Of a stretch of DNA of 64,000 nt, positions 12,890-24,457 are shown piece after piece. Origin of the DNA: Flammula alnicola (Eukaryota > Basidiomycota > Agaricomycetes > Agaricales > Strophariaceae); the NCBI GenBank assembly GCA_015499995.1, contig JADNRV010000101.1, forward strand, positions 62,001-126,000, in the 5' to 3' direction. The position numbers were made by a program, and so were the translations under genes. Below the pieces are notes generated by a model. The model saw nothing but the letters and a program-made list of their open reading frames with translations. It was not told the DNA's origin and did not search any database. Position 1 is the first letter of the stretch; every line of letters begins with the position of its first letter.

Positions 12890-14265
12890 TTCTGATCTTA
12901 ACACGGATTTGGCTGTCTGGATGGGATACGATAAAATGCGCGAGGGACGCTGTGGATGCTCTGGACCTGGACCTCCTTACCAACGTGCTGGCGTGCTGGC
13001 GTATAGTCGTCGTTCGGTTGTTCGCTGCTTTCATTTTGCTGTGTATAATCTCCTATTTCTTTCTTTTTATAGTTATTTTTGAACCATCTCTTTCGTCTTT
13101 CTTTCTTTTCTAGGTCGCCTTTTTCGCTTTTTTTCTTTCTTTCTTTATCTTTTCCTTTCTTTGATTCCCCCTTTTCCTTCTTTGCATACCTACATACCTG
13201 ACCACAACATACCTCATCGTCGACCCCGGCCCATCTTCGACCACCCCGTCTTCGACAAACTTATATTTATACTGGCCCGACATACCCCACGCGCAAACAA
13301 CGCACACATACGAACCCTCGCATTGACATGACACTCGTCGTCACTTACAACCCACGTTATCAGCCGCACCACACCCATACCACTCTCGCAAGGCACCAAC
13401 GATCAGGAGCCAACACGCGGCCCCACGCAGCGGCCCAGACATTCTTTATTCACCCATGGCCTCGCCTCGCCTCTGCCAGGCGTTAATCGTTGCTCGCCCT
13501 CGACGTTCGTGCTGCAGCTAGATAGAGGCTTCGGACGCCTCACTGTACAAAATGATATTCTGCTACAATATATCCTCCGGTCATAACTCTTTTTTTCTTT
13601 ACGTCCGTACCGCTTATCAAAGTATCAATAAATGAAGTGGAAGTATACCCTCTCTTCGAGTATACCCTCTCTTCGCCGTGGTGGACCGTGTGGTGGCGGT
13701 GGTGGCGTTGGTTTCTGTCGTGGGTTGATCGCGATCGCGTTGTCATCGCAAGTCTCGTGATTGGAAATTGGCACAGTGATGACTAAGCATCTTCTTGCCG
13801 GACCGTGCCTGGCCAGTGGCTTTACTTGGGCTGCACTTGCTTTCAATGTTCAACCGTTCACGCGTGTTCCGAAATCGACAAAATACCGAACGGGGTCGTA
13901 GCCAGTGAGCTCGTTCAATCCTTTTCATCGGCTGTGAACTTAACCTAAAATCAGCTGGTCGATAGAAAAGTTGAACAGAAGTTGAAGCGTATATCTCGCG
14001 ACCGGGTGTTCCACGACACCATTTGGGATTTTGCCATGCTTCCAGATGAAATTTGGTTCCACTATATTTAGCTCGCGATCCTCCTCGCCTGCTGCACGTT
14101 GCTTCAACTTGCCACGAGATATCTGACCAAGCAGTCCGCAGCGGTGATAGTAATCAACGCCGAAGCGAAGCTTCACTTATCTGCGGTCGTGAATCCCAAG
14201 TTCATCCTTTCCCATTGACCAGAACCTCCATAGTCGCAACTCTTAGTCAAAAAACAGTAACGCAC
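12890..14265. other. Intergenic between tetraspanin and GST
   Basis: The left part is T-rich (TTTC/TTTCT tracts at 13060-13180) and probably the tetraspanin 3' region. A 17-bp direct duplication (GTATACCCTCTCTTCGA) lies at 13643-13675. No gene is supported; the last 150 bases are probably the GST promoter and leader. Confidence 0.4.
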
Positions 14266-15412
14266 ATGACGTCGACAGCCGACACTACTCAACCAATGTC
14301 GGGCAGCACAGAGGCGTCCAAACCGACAATTGTCGTTCACCATCTCGAAGACTCGCGCTCGCAACGCATTCTCTGGCTTTTGGTACGCTAGCCATTCCGT
14401 TGACCGTTTCAAAATCCAGCCTCACCCCTGTTCGTACCCCCTCATCTCCCGTAGGAAGAGCTGGAAGTTCCCTACGAAGTAAAGAAATACAAGAGGACAC
14501 CACAACGACTCGCTCCCAAAGAGCTTCTCGACGTGCACCCTTTGGGTAAATCGCCCGTTATTACGGACGGAGACGTGACTCTGGCAGAAAGTGGCGCCAT
14601 TGTAGGTGAGTAATTCGCGTTTGGCTTGCGCTTGCCAGTGATCATATCCGAGACTTACGAATTACCTTCTTCCGATGTAAGAGTACCTCATCGCGAAGCA
14701 TGGAGGAGCGAACCCAAAGGTCAACGAATCGGGATGGGTGGATAACCTATACTGTGCGTCTGTCCCTCTATTGCCACCAGTTTTGATTTGACTCACTCTG
14801 CTTCCCATGGGCAGTTACTCACTACGCGGAAGGCTCGTTACAACCTGTCCTCGTCCGCCGACTTCATTCAGGCTGATCCCACAGCGCTCGCCGGCGCTTA
14901 TCCGGCCTCTCGTCAAGCGTATTTTCACGAAGCTTGACGAGACTTTGAATGCTCCAGAGCTCGAGAGGCATGGGAAATTGGTACGCATCCTAAGATTATT
15001 TGAATGAGCCGCTGTAGTATCATGATGTGATGCTGACTTTCTTATGTCACCTCCGCCTTAGATCGAGTCTCATTTGGAGAAGACCCAAGGCTGGTTCGCA
15101 GGCGGAGAGCATCCTACCTCCGCAGACTACATGATGTCTTTCACTCTGGAAATACTCCTCAATCGCGCACCTGAATTTGCAGGCTCGAACGTCAAGGAAT
15201 ATGTGAAACGGATCCAGGACAGGTACGACCCTTCTTCTCGATCATTCACTGTATGCTGACCGTTTTCATGATACGTCGTAACGCTTCAGGCCAGCATATA
15301 AACGCGTGAGTACGATTAACTAAAATTACTTTGGTACAATATATACTAATTTTATGTCTAACTGAAATAGGCTCTCGAGAAGGGAGGTGAATACGCGTAT
15401 TTGATTAAGTAG
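14266..15412 (+). CDS. Glutathione S-transferase, GTT1-like, one apparent frameshift
   Basis: Cytosolic GST that conjugates glutathione to electrophiles. The thioredoxin-fold N-domain contains VVHHLEDSRSQRILWLL, then EELEVPYEVKKYKR, the cis-Pro glutathione-site segment HPLGKSPVITDG and LAESGAIVEYL. The C-terminal helical domain contains GWVDNLYFTHYAEGSLQPVL, SPALIRPLV and TQGWFAGGEHPTSADYMMSF. Closest to yeast Gtt1-type enzymes by the HPLGKSP and LAESG spacing. Introns lie at 14383-14454, 14606-14681, 14754-14814, 14981-15061, 15223-15289 and 15306-15370; the exon 15290-15305 is only 16 bp. One base seems missing near 14867 (TT, three expected), shifting the frame before LIPQRSPAL. Stop at 15410. 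It is convergent with the helical-domain gene at 15.3-16.5 kb, whose last exon may overlap it antisense. Confidence 0.85.
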
Positions 15413-16547
15413 AAGATAGCATAAACGTCTTTGGACCCCGTGCTCGAAGTCGTCATGGCCTGCAATATTATGCTTGAGTTTGACCGCGAATTGTCAGGAT
15501 AAGGAAGAAGACGTACTGGCCACCCCCCCAGCTCGCAAACGTACGATTGTTGTTATTGGAGATGGACACTTCGCCACCCACGAAATTCCCGCTACCCATG
15601 CTGAGTATCGGCCCAGAGGGCGATGGAGGCCGGTAGAAGGATGCGCCTTCGTAATAGCCTGGATACATGCCCGTTACTTGGGAAGCGTCGGGCGAGGAAG
15701 GTCCCGACAGGAAGGTTGTGACGCTGTCGGTATATCTGTGCACCGCTTGCGCTATGGTAGCATTCGGGATGCGTCCTTTGCCACCCGTACGTAGCTTACC
15801 GCTGTCCGTCAAATGTTCCGAAATCTCGCCTTGTTTCCTCAATACCTGCGACAGAAGGTCGTTTATAACTAGGTGAGATGAGACCTGTCCAGTTATTCTG
15901 TTAATTCACGCAATACAGAGAGGATTCAGAACAGACGAGCGTACCTCGAACTTTGTAACGCAAGCAGCCAACCGCTGGCGATATTCCTGGATCTTTCCTG
16001 TATCGCTTACGCTGAATAAAATCCGGAGGAACCAATTGCGAGACACTTGAACCTCGACAAAATGTTGAATCGAGTCCAAGGTCCTATGAATTGTCAGTAT
16101 CCTCCCGCTTGGGAGGAGGCGAGCCCTTACGACACTAGGTCATCAATGACATCTGCCAGCTCCGAAGGGGGCCAACGGTCCTTGTCGGAGGAGACTTGAT
16201 ATGACCGCCAGACAGCGGCTATAAGAGCAGCTGCGTCTTCGGCCAATTGACGAAACCCTGCTTTGTTGTCTTTGGCCGCCTGCCCAGAGGTATCAGCACG
16301 TCCGGTGGATACCCAAACTATCCAGGTAAATGTTGTAGTGCGTTTCACAGACCTGGACGGCCGCCATAATTTGCAACGTCGCCCCAGCGGCTTGCCTTAT
16401 ATATGGCACTGGCGCGACGCTTGCAGCTTCGTGAACAAGGGTGAGGAGCACAGTTCCACCTTGGAGTGAGGCATCCCGCCAGTCTATCGTCTGAGTCTTC
16501 TTTTCTTTGCGATTTTTCGTCGCTGTCGTTGTTAATTTAGGTGCCAT
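15326..16547 (-). CDS. MLKL-NTD-like helical protein with C-terminal Asn/Gly motif (copy A)
   Basis: Minus-strand gene. Exon 1 (16547-16353) encodes a Lys-rich start (MAPKLTTTATKNRKEKK) and the first helix, ending QAAGATLQIMAAVQ. Exon 2 (16279-16131) encodes FRQLAEDAAALIAAVWRSY and WPPSELADVIDDLV. Exon 3 (16083-15945) encodes SIQHFVEVQVSRNWFLRILF and the Q/R/K-rich end. Exon 4 (from 15884) encodes HLVINDLLSQVLRKQGEI, a Pro/Ser-rich linker and the terminal motif SMGSGNFVGGEVSISNNNN. A phase-1 donor right after the motif (AATCGTACGT) could join a short exon at about 15452-15326 beginning HDDFEH, antisense to the end of the GST; unspliced, the frame stops at 15468. The helical part resembles the MLKL-type N-terminal domain seen on Agaricomycete kinases and NLRs. 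Function is inferred: possibly membrane-acting effector with a self-assembly tail. Confidence 0.7.
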
Positions 16548-18545
16548 TGTGTGAGCGATAGAAGGGAAAAAGTGTTGGCCGCGGTTAAGCAAGCAACCAA
16601 AAACCACTCTTCACCGGAAAGCAGTTAACCGAGTCTAGAAAGGGCGTTGCGCTTTCGTAATAAACCTGTTGACAAATTTCGAAAGGGGCTGCAGGTTACC
16701 CTGTCCTTTAGAGTCCGTTTATTCGGCAGCTTCAGTGAATGCATACCCCCCATAAAGACCAAGTATTACCAAGCGTCGAGGTAACTGCACTTGAATAACA
16801 GCGGTAAATTCGTTACCCCACACAGGAGGAAGTGATTTTTTGTGCGATAGATATATTGGACTTCGAGTGTCGGAGTGTTGAATTATCCAAGTGGGAAGGC
16901 GGCAGAATATCTAAACGTAAAAGAACGGCAGTGGCGAGGTTGACACCATACTCTATTCTTTAAATCGTGGCCTTTTACGTCGCGCATGTACATATCGAGT
17001 TTGAGGACAAGCCTCGACGAACTGCACTGAAACGTGCCATTGTGCCAACCCGATTCCTCAAGGATTATGCGTGCCTTTTCTCAGACGGAAGTCAGTAAGA
17101 GCACCCATCTGCATCGTGCTTCGGTCGTGGGGGTCAGCATAACAACCGTTGAAATTGACTGGCTCATGTATCATGATACAGCTTCCTGTGTTCGAACCTG
17201 CTCGAGACGTGCTCTCGACCTGTAAGGTTGCAAAGGTTGAGGGCATGGAAAAACGGGAATTGGAAATTCTGTCGCTCCATGGGCCCGAATATGCGCGCGA
17301 AATCTTGCTCATTATCTGTGCTGTTCAAATCCAAATAATACTCCGCCCATAAATTTGAAACATCTCTCAGCAAGCATGAGTATAACTTAATTCACCAGCA
17401 CTGTGGATTTATTAAATCCACGATCGAAACAAGGAGATACTTTGTACCAAGCTCTGGATGGCATGGGTGGGTGCGGGGCGCTCTACATAACTTCCTGAGT
17501 ATCGAATACTATCGTGCAAATCTGTCGAGAAACCCTCTAATACTCTCAGCTTTGATAAAATAACTATTTCCCCTACATTCAGTACTCGCCTGTACTAGGC
17601 CGCGCCAATAGGCAGGACCTACTACATCAATATCTTAGAATTGTTGCGCTCAACACATCGTGACCTTCTCCTCTCTTCTACGATAAATTAGCCCCCTTGT
17701 GTCAATTCTGTGTTTTATTGCGGCTACTATGATTAGAATTTGCATATTGGAGCCTTTTGAAAAGGACCTTTACTCTCTAAGTTGCCCGCGCAGGCCCACT
17801 TTTTCTAGGCCAACCTTTCGCCATCATTTACGCTGAGAGAAATCCAATTCTGTCATCATGGTCAATGACGCTCACGCCATCTGTCCATACCCAATACGGG
17901 CTCGGGCCATTCAAAAGCACTGGAGTAGCTATGTTTCCAGTCCTCTTTTGTCTTTAGGCTGCCCTTGGTAATAGGCGAGGCATATAAGTCATGGAAGGTG
18001 AGTTGATGCTGATAGAATTCCGCTTCTTCTTCCACTCAAATTGAAACCAATAAGTTTGGGTTTACAGTATATTTAGATTTAAGTAATGTTTGGTACATCT
18101 GTCATACAATCTCTCCCTAAAATAGTAATTGTTACCTATTCTGGAGCTCCTACCTACTTTTCAAACAAAAATGGTCCCAAAAAATTAAATTGAGGTCTTC
18201 ATCATGCTACTAAATTAAAAACAAAACAAAACAGATGATTCAAAGTGGTGAAATATATGCTTATATAATATATTGGCGCGAGTCCAAACGAAAATGACCG
18301 TCACAAATTGTAGTTTACTATCGAACATTCCCATGTGATGATGCCCAGCTATGAACGTTCAGAATTTCAATTAAGAGTGAGAGATGTTCGGACTTCGAAA
18401 ATGCCTCAGAGTTCGAAATTTAAGGCAGTGCGGTACGTTGTACCCAATGGACGTCCAAATCAATGTCCATATTGGTACCCAGACTAATTGCCGAGAGTAT
18501 GCCGAGGCATACGTATGCTTATAACGTTAGACGGAGAATCTCCGG
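16548..18545. other. Intergenic; right end of a segmental duplication to about 16720
   Basis: 16548-16720 is the upstream region of copy A and has an inverted homologue at 35690-35868. From 16.7 to 18.5 kb there is no supported gene; it becomes AT-rich from 18.0 to 18.35 kb. Open frames at 17034-17373 overlap on both strands and show no domain. Confidence 0.45.
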
Positions 18546-19507
18546 ATGCTATGTTCTCTTGACACGTCTATTACTTATACGTCTTGTGTTACATGCCAAT
18601 ATTTCACCGCACGGATGGTAACACCGGATGCAGTCAATCATTGCCTGTCTCGAAGCCCTGTCGAGTGTCTTCGTCCATTGTTTTTGACCTTCACACCAAT
18701 CTGGAACTCTGCTCAGCAGGCGCATAGTAGTTCCTCCAAGAGGAGCTACATAAAGCTTGCCTACCATATCGCCGAAATTCTGGAAATTTTGGACCAGGGT
18801 TACCGTTCCGGAAGGCTTGTTCAAGAGGGATCAGCGAAGGCCGAGGTCAGACAGTCGGACATAAAGAGGTTAGAGCTTTACATCTCGATTCACCGTCAGA
18901 ATGTCGATATTATTATGATACCCCACAGCTTACTGGAAGAGATATCACGTCTCGGCATTGAGCTAGTGTCCGATGGTTATTTCAAGACTTTCTTGCACCA
19001 ACACTCCAGGCATCACAAAATTAAATGGTATGGTGGACGCATGACGACACTGACAGAAGACTTACAGGCAAGGCAATGTTCTCTCGTCACCTCTAATTTT
19101 AGCTGATTCGTATATTATAGGAGGCCAGTGCATTATCTCATCCAAATCCTACTACGTCTATTCCTTCCTCCTTCGCGGAAACGACCACAACTGCAGGGGC
19201 AGCCGGGTATCAATCCTCCACGAGCACCCCTTGGACCCCGCTCTCGACCTCAAGCAATCCAGAGATGGGTCTCAAACCTACGTGGCACACATGCCCTCGC
19301 AATCGCCCCGATTATTTAGGAATGAGTATGCACGGCATTCCCTTCGTTCCACCCACATACGGGTTGCAACCGGAGGAAATGTATCACTCTCCCTTCCATA
19401 GACAATATGCAACCCCGCCAGCAATCCTTTGTATGCACCGCAGTTATGTCGGTGGAAATGTCACAATAAAGGGGAACGGTAACGTTAATAATCTGGGCGC
19501 TGGGTAA
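18546..19507 (+). CDS. Divergent member of the helical/motif family (copy B), 5' end uncertain
   Basis: Two plus-strand exons. The first (frame from 18546, likely start at an internal Met) has an amphipathic helical stretch, YIKLAYHIAEILEILDQGYR, then RLELYISIHRQNVDIIM, in the position of the family's third exon. It probably ends at TTACAG followed by GCAAGG, a possible GC-AG intron, with the acceptor at about 19119. The second exon has a Ser/Thr/Pro linker and ends in the motif region ILCMHRSYVGGNVTIKGNGN, stop at 19507. Compared with the other members the GxxN start of the motif is altered (MHRSYVGG), but the V-x-I-K-x-N-x-N end matches copy C. The first two helices were not found upstream, so the gene may be truncated. 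Confidence 0.5.
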
Positions 19508-19944
19508 GACCGCTCCTTATGCGATCTCTACACAAGCCGTCATTAATTTGGATCGTCCAGGCCGTCTTCCTCCTGAACTGATTTATGATAGGCAATGGCT
19601 CCTTGATCTCAAATCTATCTATCTATCCGGTAAATTATGTCCCTGACTCGGAGACAACGCCCACAACTTGGCTGATAAGTCTATCCAGGCTGGTCTCACA
19701 TTCTCTTATTTCTATCTAAGGTAGCATACTTTCGAAACTTCTGTAGCCAAAGACCAGCATTTCCTCGGTATCCTTTCCGCAACCTGCGTAGAGCGGCCCA
19801 CATTCGTTAGGTCACGATCATATTGCAATCGATTTGCGTTATATTTCTCCCTCGAGACTCATTTCGAGGATTAAAACTTACACGAAGGAACGGACTACCG
19901 AGTTTTACAATGTAGAGAAGAAAGCCACCCTGGAACACGCGTCA
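19508..19944. other. Intergenic between convergent copies B and C
   Basis: No gene supported. A short terminal exon of copy C may reach about 19907 (minus), if the donor at its motif end (CACTGTAAGT) splices to the region around 19965. Confidence 0.35.
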
Positions 19945-21450
19945 TCACGTTTGGCCGCCGACTTGAAGAATAGTTGAGCTCCAAAAAAGAGTCAAGGAAC
20001 GATAGGACTTACAGTGTCTGTTGCCGTTATCCTTTATGTTCACGGCACCGCGGATGACATTTCTGTCGCCCATGCGGAGTATTGCTGTACCCTGAGGGCG
20101 TGGGTAGAGGTTATGAGGAAAGGGCATTATGTGGGATGGAAAGGGATGCATAGGATTTCCACCTTGGAGTGGGAATTGTCCTGCGAGCGCTGAATGCTGC
20201 TGGGCAACGGAAGGTCCTATGGGATAGCCGTGCTGAAGGGGCGCCGACTCCTCATTTGCGGGCAGGGACTGTGAGCTTCTTGGTATTGCGCTTGGTGTCG
20301 CGGGGCTATGTTGCAATGGAGTCTCAAATGTACTCGTTACCTGGCCCTCCATCGACGGCTGAGGTTGTGGTTGTTTGGGGCTTTCATTCGCCTGCGCGAG
20401 TGTGAATTGAGACAACATCCTGGCCAAAGCTACACTGGGCAATATAGGATGTTCCTGGACCGTTGGTGCTGCTACCTGCTCTGCGGCTTGGGTTTGCGAA
20501 ACGTGCTCAACCTTTGTCTCGCCGACATCAACGTGGCCAGCATCACTTCCACCCTCTACTGTTCGCTGTTGAACGCGCCCAGTCCGAGAACCTTCCTCCT
20601 GCTTTGAATGCTATACATTAGTGCAGATGGACGTCATCACGCTCATGGTGACGGTGGACGTACATTGTTTCCCAAATTTCCATCCATCTGAGCCTTCTCG
20701 GCCGTAGAGTCACGCATTTTATTCTTGTCTGCCGGCTGCACGGTGGGCTCCTGTCTTCCCTGCGCCTTTGAGGGGGTTTTCGGCTTGACTACAGCTTTCA
20801 ATTGCTCGGTGATCGTGGTTGTCTTGCTCAATAACTGCGAGAAATAGACACTGTCAGGTTGGCAGACAAAACGAAATGGACCGAGAACATACCTCAAATG
20901 TCGACCGTACGTCGCCCAGACTCTTCTTTAGGTCTTCAAGGGCTTTCGTCGAAGTATCCGGGTTTCGAATCGTGTTGCTCTTCAGAAACTTGTTTCTGGG
21001 GACCTTCGTCAACGACTGGATAGCTTTCGACGCTCTATCAACAAAATGTCAATGCTTGACTCACGGTCGGATCTTATTTGTGAGGAATTCCTCACTCCTC
21101 GAGCTTGACGATGATAGGCCTGACCCCCGACACAGAGGCCTTGTCCGAGCGCCAGATCCCAGCGATGAGGTCAGCTACATCGACTACGAACGGGTGGATA
21201 TCTTCCCTGTCCTGAACAACGATCCAAGGAGTTGAATCAGGGCCGTCATACGTTGCAGTGCTATTTTTCATACCTTCGCGCCTTCCACAATCTCCAAGAT
21301 TGTCTTCGCCGCAGCCTTCAGACGAGACGGTTTATCTACCTGCTTAAGGAGCGCAAGGTTGGTGATGTGACCTTCTGCGGCGCCTTGAGGATTGCCGACC
21401 ATGTCTTCGGCATGGGTGTTGGGTGGATTTCCATTGCGCTTTGGAGCCAT
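19945..21450 (-). CDS. Helical/motif family member with long P/Q linker (copy C)
   Basis: Start ATG at 21450 (MAPKRNGNPPNTHAEDMVGN). Exon 1 ends with an amphipathic helix (LKAAAKTILEIVEGAK). The next exon encodes VVDVADLIAGIWRSD and the following one SIQSLTKVPRNKFLKS and LEDLKKSLGDVRSTFE. Intron positions match those of copies A and D-I. The fourth region starts LLSKTTTITEQLK and continues as a linker of about 250 residues rich in Pro, Gln, Ser and Glu. It ends with the motif RMGDRNVIRGAVNIKDNGN. A donor-like GTAAGT directly follows the motif; unspliced, the frame runs to 19945. The linker is far longer than in E or G. The domain call is by similarity to the other members here and to the MLKL-type helical domain of Agaricomycetes; the function is inferred. 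Confidence 0.65.
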
Positions 21451-21669
21451 TGGACGTGAGCGATCCATCGAAGAAAGGTGTGATTTAAATAACTTTACCA
21501 ATGAGGTCTGCGCGAGGCATGAAGACTAATTGAAGTGCAGAACGCAGGTCGTTTCTATGCACGAGGATTTTGACGAATGGGAACTTGACACCCCCTCGAG
21601 TTCATAACACTGCATTTTTGTGGGAAGACTCTGCTTCTCAGCATTCTTTCCCCCCTTGTTCTTTGTTTT

Positions 21670-23250
21670 CGCTCGACAGTGCACTGTCATCACAGTTAGA
21701 AGTTTCCCCATCTGTGTAAAGATTTTTCCACGCTGTCGTGAAGTGTCAGCATCCAGGAGCGCACAATTGAGTTGTGTACTTGTATTCACACCTTCTAGCA
21801 AAGCTTCTCCAGCGCTTCGACCTCCAGATAAGTCAGAAGTGTCCAACGAGCGTCAAGTATTTCGGGCATATCCTTTTCTGCGGCTCTTCGACAAGCTTGA
21901 CGATTAATCTCCATGAAAGTAGAGTATACCCTCCCAGTGAGATTCGTCGACCTTGAATTCATCGATCCTCGACGCGCAGCATTTTCGGATCTTGCTATTG
22001 GTGATTCTACGATCAACCTAAATACTTACTTGTATGCTGGGCGTTGAGAACTGAGCGTCCAAAGTTCCCGATTGCTTTGGAGTATGGGTACTTAACGCGT
22101 TCCGTTTGGACTGTCGACGAGAGTTTAGCGCCGCACTGTAATCTATATCATGAATTGCGCCGACTTGGCGCCGACAAACCATGTTAAAACACCAGGAATC
22201 TAAATTTATATGCCGTGTGTGAAGAGTGCGAACGAGGGAAATGAAAGCCTTGCTGACGCAAAGGTAGATTCATCCCCAAGGTCTGGTGCGTCGGCCAGAG
22301 ATAAATGGCGTAGCACAGGGTTATAAGAACATCCTTAGGTAATATTGATCAAGCGCTCAAGACGAGCGATGGGAGCAATGGGAACTTTCACGTCCAACGC
22401 GGGCCAGCCGTCCGATTGTTTGTATTGCCCCCCTCAATTCCCAATTCTCAAGTCTTTTCATTTGACATTGCAATGTTGTTACAGTTGTAAGCTTCCCCAT
22501 TAATGTACACATTTCTCTACGCTGTCATGAGGTGTCACTGCTCAGCACGCAGGAGCCCACAATTGAGTGGTGTACTTGTATTCACACCTCTTGGGAGAGC
22601 TTCTTCGGCGCTTCGACCTTGCCGGACCTCCAGATAAGCCAGGAGTCGTCCCCGGGTGTCAAGTATTTCAGTCCGTATCCTTTTCGGGCACCTGTTCGAC
22701 GAGCTCGATAATTAATCTCCACGGACGTAGAGTATGTCATCCTCGTGAGATTCGCCAACGTTGAGTTTAGGATGATGAAAATATCTCTCAAGTCTGCACA
22801 TGTATCCTCAAGGCGTTGCATTTTTAGCCCTTGCTATTCGTGATATTTGTACGATCCGGTTAAGCATACCCCTGGTTATTGAGTGCTGAGCGCTGAGCAT
22901 CCAAAATTCAACGATAGCTTCAAAATAAGACGTTCCCTTTAGAGCTTCGACGAGAATTAAACTTTAGCGCCGCAATCTATATCAAAATAATTATGAACTC
23001 ATCTAAGTACGCGTAAACGGGCAATGTCAGAGAAAACGAGACGAGTATAAGTTAGACTTCACGTAAGAAGTCCCTAACGTGGGTGGTTACATCTGGTTTT
23101 GTTACTGGTCTGTGGATTTGGGAAATATATGCCTGCTTGACGAGAAAGGTAGATTCCAATGCCGAGGTCTGGCGCATCAGCTTGCCTGGGATACCTGGTA
23201 CGCAACGGGTTATGAGAGCATCCACGGGTAAAGAAGACACCTCGAAGGCT
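21670..23250. repeat. Diverged direct duplication of about 0.75 kb
   Basis: The block at 21670-22360 is repeated in the same orientation at 22470-23250. Shared landmarks are ACAATTGAGT..GTGTACTTGTATTCACACC, CGCTTCGACC..CCAGATAAG, TCAAGTATTTC and TAATCTCCA, then AAAGGTAGATTC and GGTCTGG. The minus strand of the first copy has an open stretch (ILDARWTLLTYLEVEALEKL) that is only partly kept in the second. The unit may be a decayed gene fragment, but I recognise no domain. Confidence 0.65.
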
Positions 23251-23492
23251 GTGATTCCTGATTGGAGACGCAGAAAACATTGTCGTAGCTGAGAACGAGA
23301 ACAACCAAAGAAAAACGCATGGTAGTTGAAAACATTTTCCGAACAATCAGAGACACTTAGCGTCAAGCGTCACGCTGTCACGACTGTATAGCACTAGCGC
23401 CACAACTGTCACGATAGGCCAAGTCACGGAAAACTTAATCACATAGTCACGGTAATCGACAGCGACCACCACCTCCTCCTCAAAATTCAAGC

Positions 23493-24457
23493 ATGAGGTA
23501 CGCCCGTTAGCGACTCAGAGTTGCGCCATTCTAAAACGTCGTGAAAACTATCAGTTCCAGCAAACTCTCAGTGTCAAGTGTGCGGGGCTCCATCAAGGAA
23601 CTCCTCGCCGATGCCAATGGCGAGAAAAAGCGCAAATTCGTTGAGACCATCGAGTTGCAAATTGGCTTGAAGAACTACGATCCCCAGCGAGACAAGCGTT
23701 TCTCTGGCACTGTCAAGTGCGTTTTACTTGACTACGTTGTTGCGAACTCATCTCACTCGGTTTCTCTTACAACTTAGGCTCCCCAACGTGCCTCGCCCAC
23801 GCATGTCTATTTGCATTCTCGCCGATGCTGCTGACATCGATCGTGCCAAGCAAATTGAGCTCGAGTACATGTCTGTTGACGATTTGAAGAAGTGTGTCTT
23901 ATCTTTGACCTCTCTTCCGTTCCGGGTCAGGTTTACTGACATGCTTCTGGTAACTGAGGCTGAACAAGAACAAGAAGCTCGTCAAGAAGCTCGCTAAGAA
24001 ATACGACGCTTTCCTTGCATCTGAAACCCTCATCAAGCAGATTCCTCGTCTCCTTGGACCCGGTCTCTCGAAGGGTGCGCCCCTTCTACATTGCGGTACA
24101 ACTTGTCGTTAACTGGTATTTTCATTTCCAGCTGGAAAATTCCCTACCCCCGTCGCCCACGCTGAAGATCTTAGCAACAAGCTCAACGAAGTCCGCTCCA
24201 CCATCAAGTTCCAGCTAAAGAAGGTTCTATGCTTGGGTGTCGCCGTTGGACACGTTGAGATGAACGACGACCAGGTCCTCGGGAACGTCATGTTGAGTAC
24301 GTAGCTCGGTGATTCCATCATTCTCTTGACTGGTTTCTTACTATTTTCCATTTGTATAGGCATCAACTTCCTCGTCTCGCTCCTCAAGAAGAACTGGCAA
24401 AATATCAAGTCCCTGCACATCAAGTCCACGATGGGCAAACCCATTCGTCTGTACTAG
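23493..24457 (+). CDS. 60S ribosomal protein L10A (uL1)
   Basis: Component of the L1 stalk of the large ribosomal subunit, which contacts E-site tRNA. Six exons: 23493-23497, 23555-23716, 23778-23891, 23959-24074, 24132-24296 and 24360-24457, with stop TAG at 24455. The start codon lies in a 5-base first exon (ATGAG); splicing gives [11 protein letters not shown]. Hallmarks are [79 protein letters not shown] and [15 protein letters not shown]. The end is the conserved MGKPIRLY. All introns are 57-67 bp. Length (about 217 aa) matches the family and there are no frameshifts, in contrast with the genes at 7-15 kb. An ATG-less reading starting at GTG 23541 is intronic and wrong. Confidence 0.95.

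Noticed and set aside
17149..17230. TGTTCGAACCTGC resembling a tRNA T-loop
   Set aside because: The flanking bases cannot form the T-stem and no anticodon or acceptor arm is found around it.
23541..23777. L10A start at a GTG codon (78-codon frame)
   Set aside because: Splicing from the ATG at 23493 through a 57-bp intron gives the conserved [11 protein letters not shown] start.
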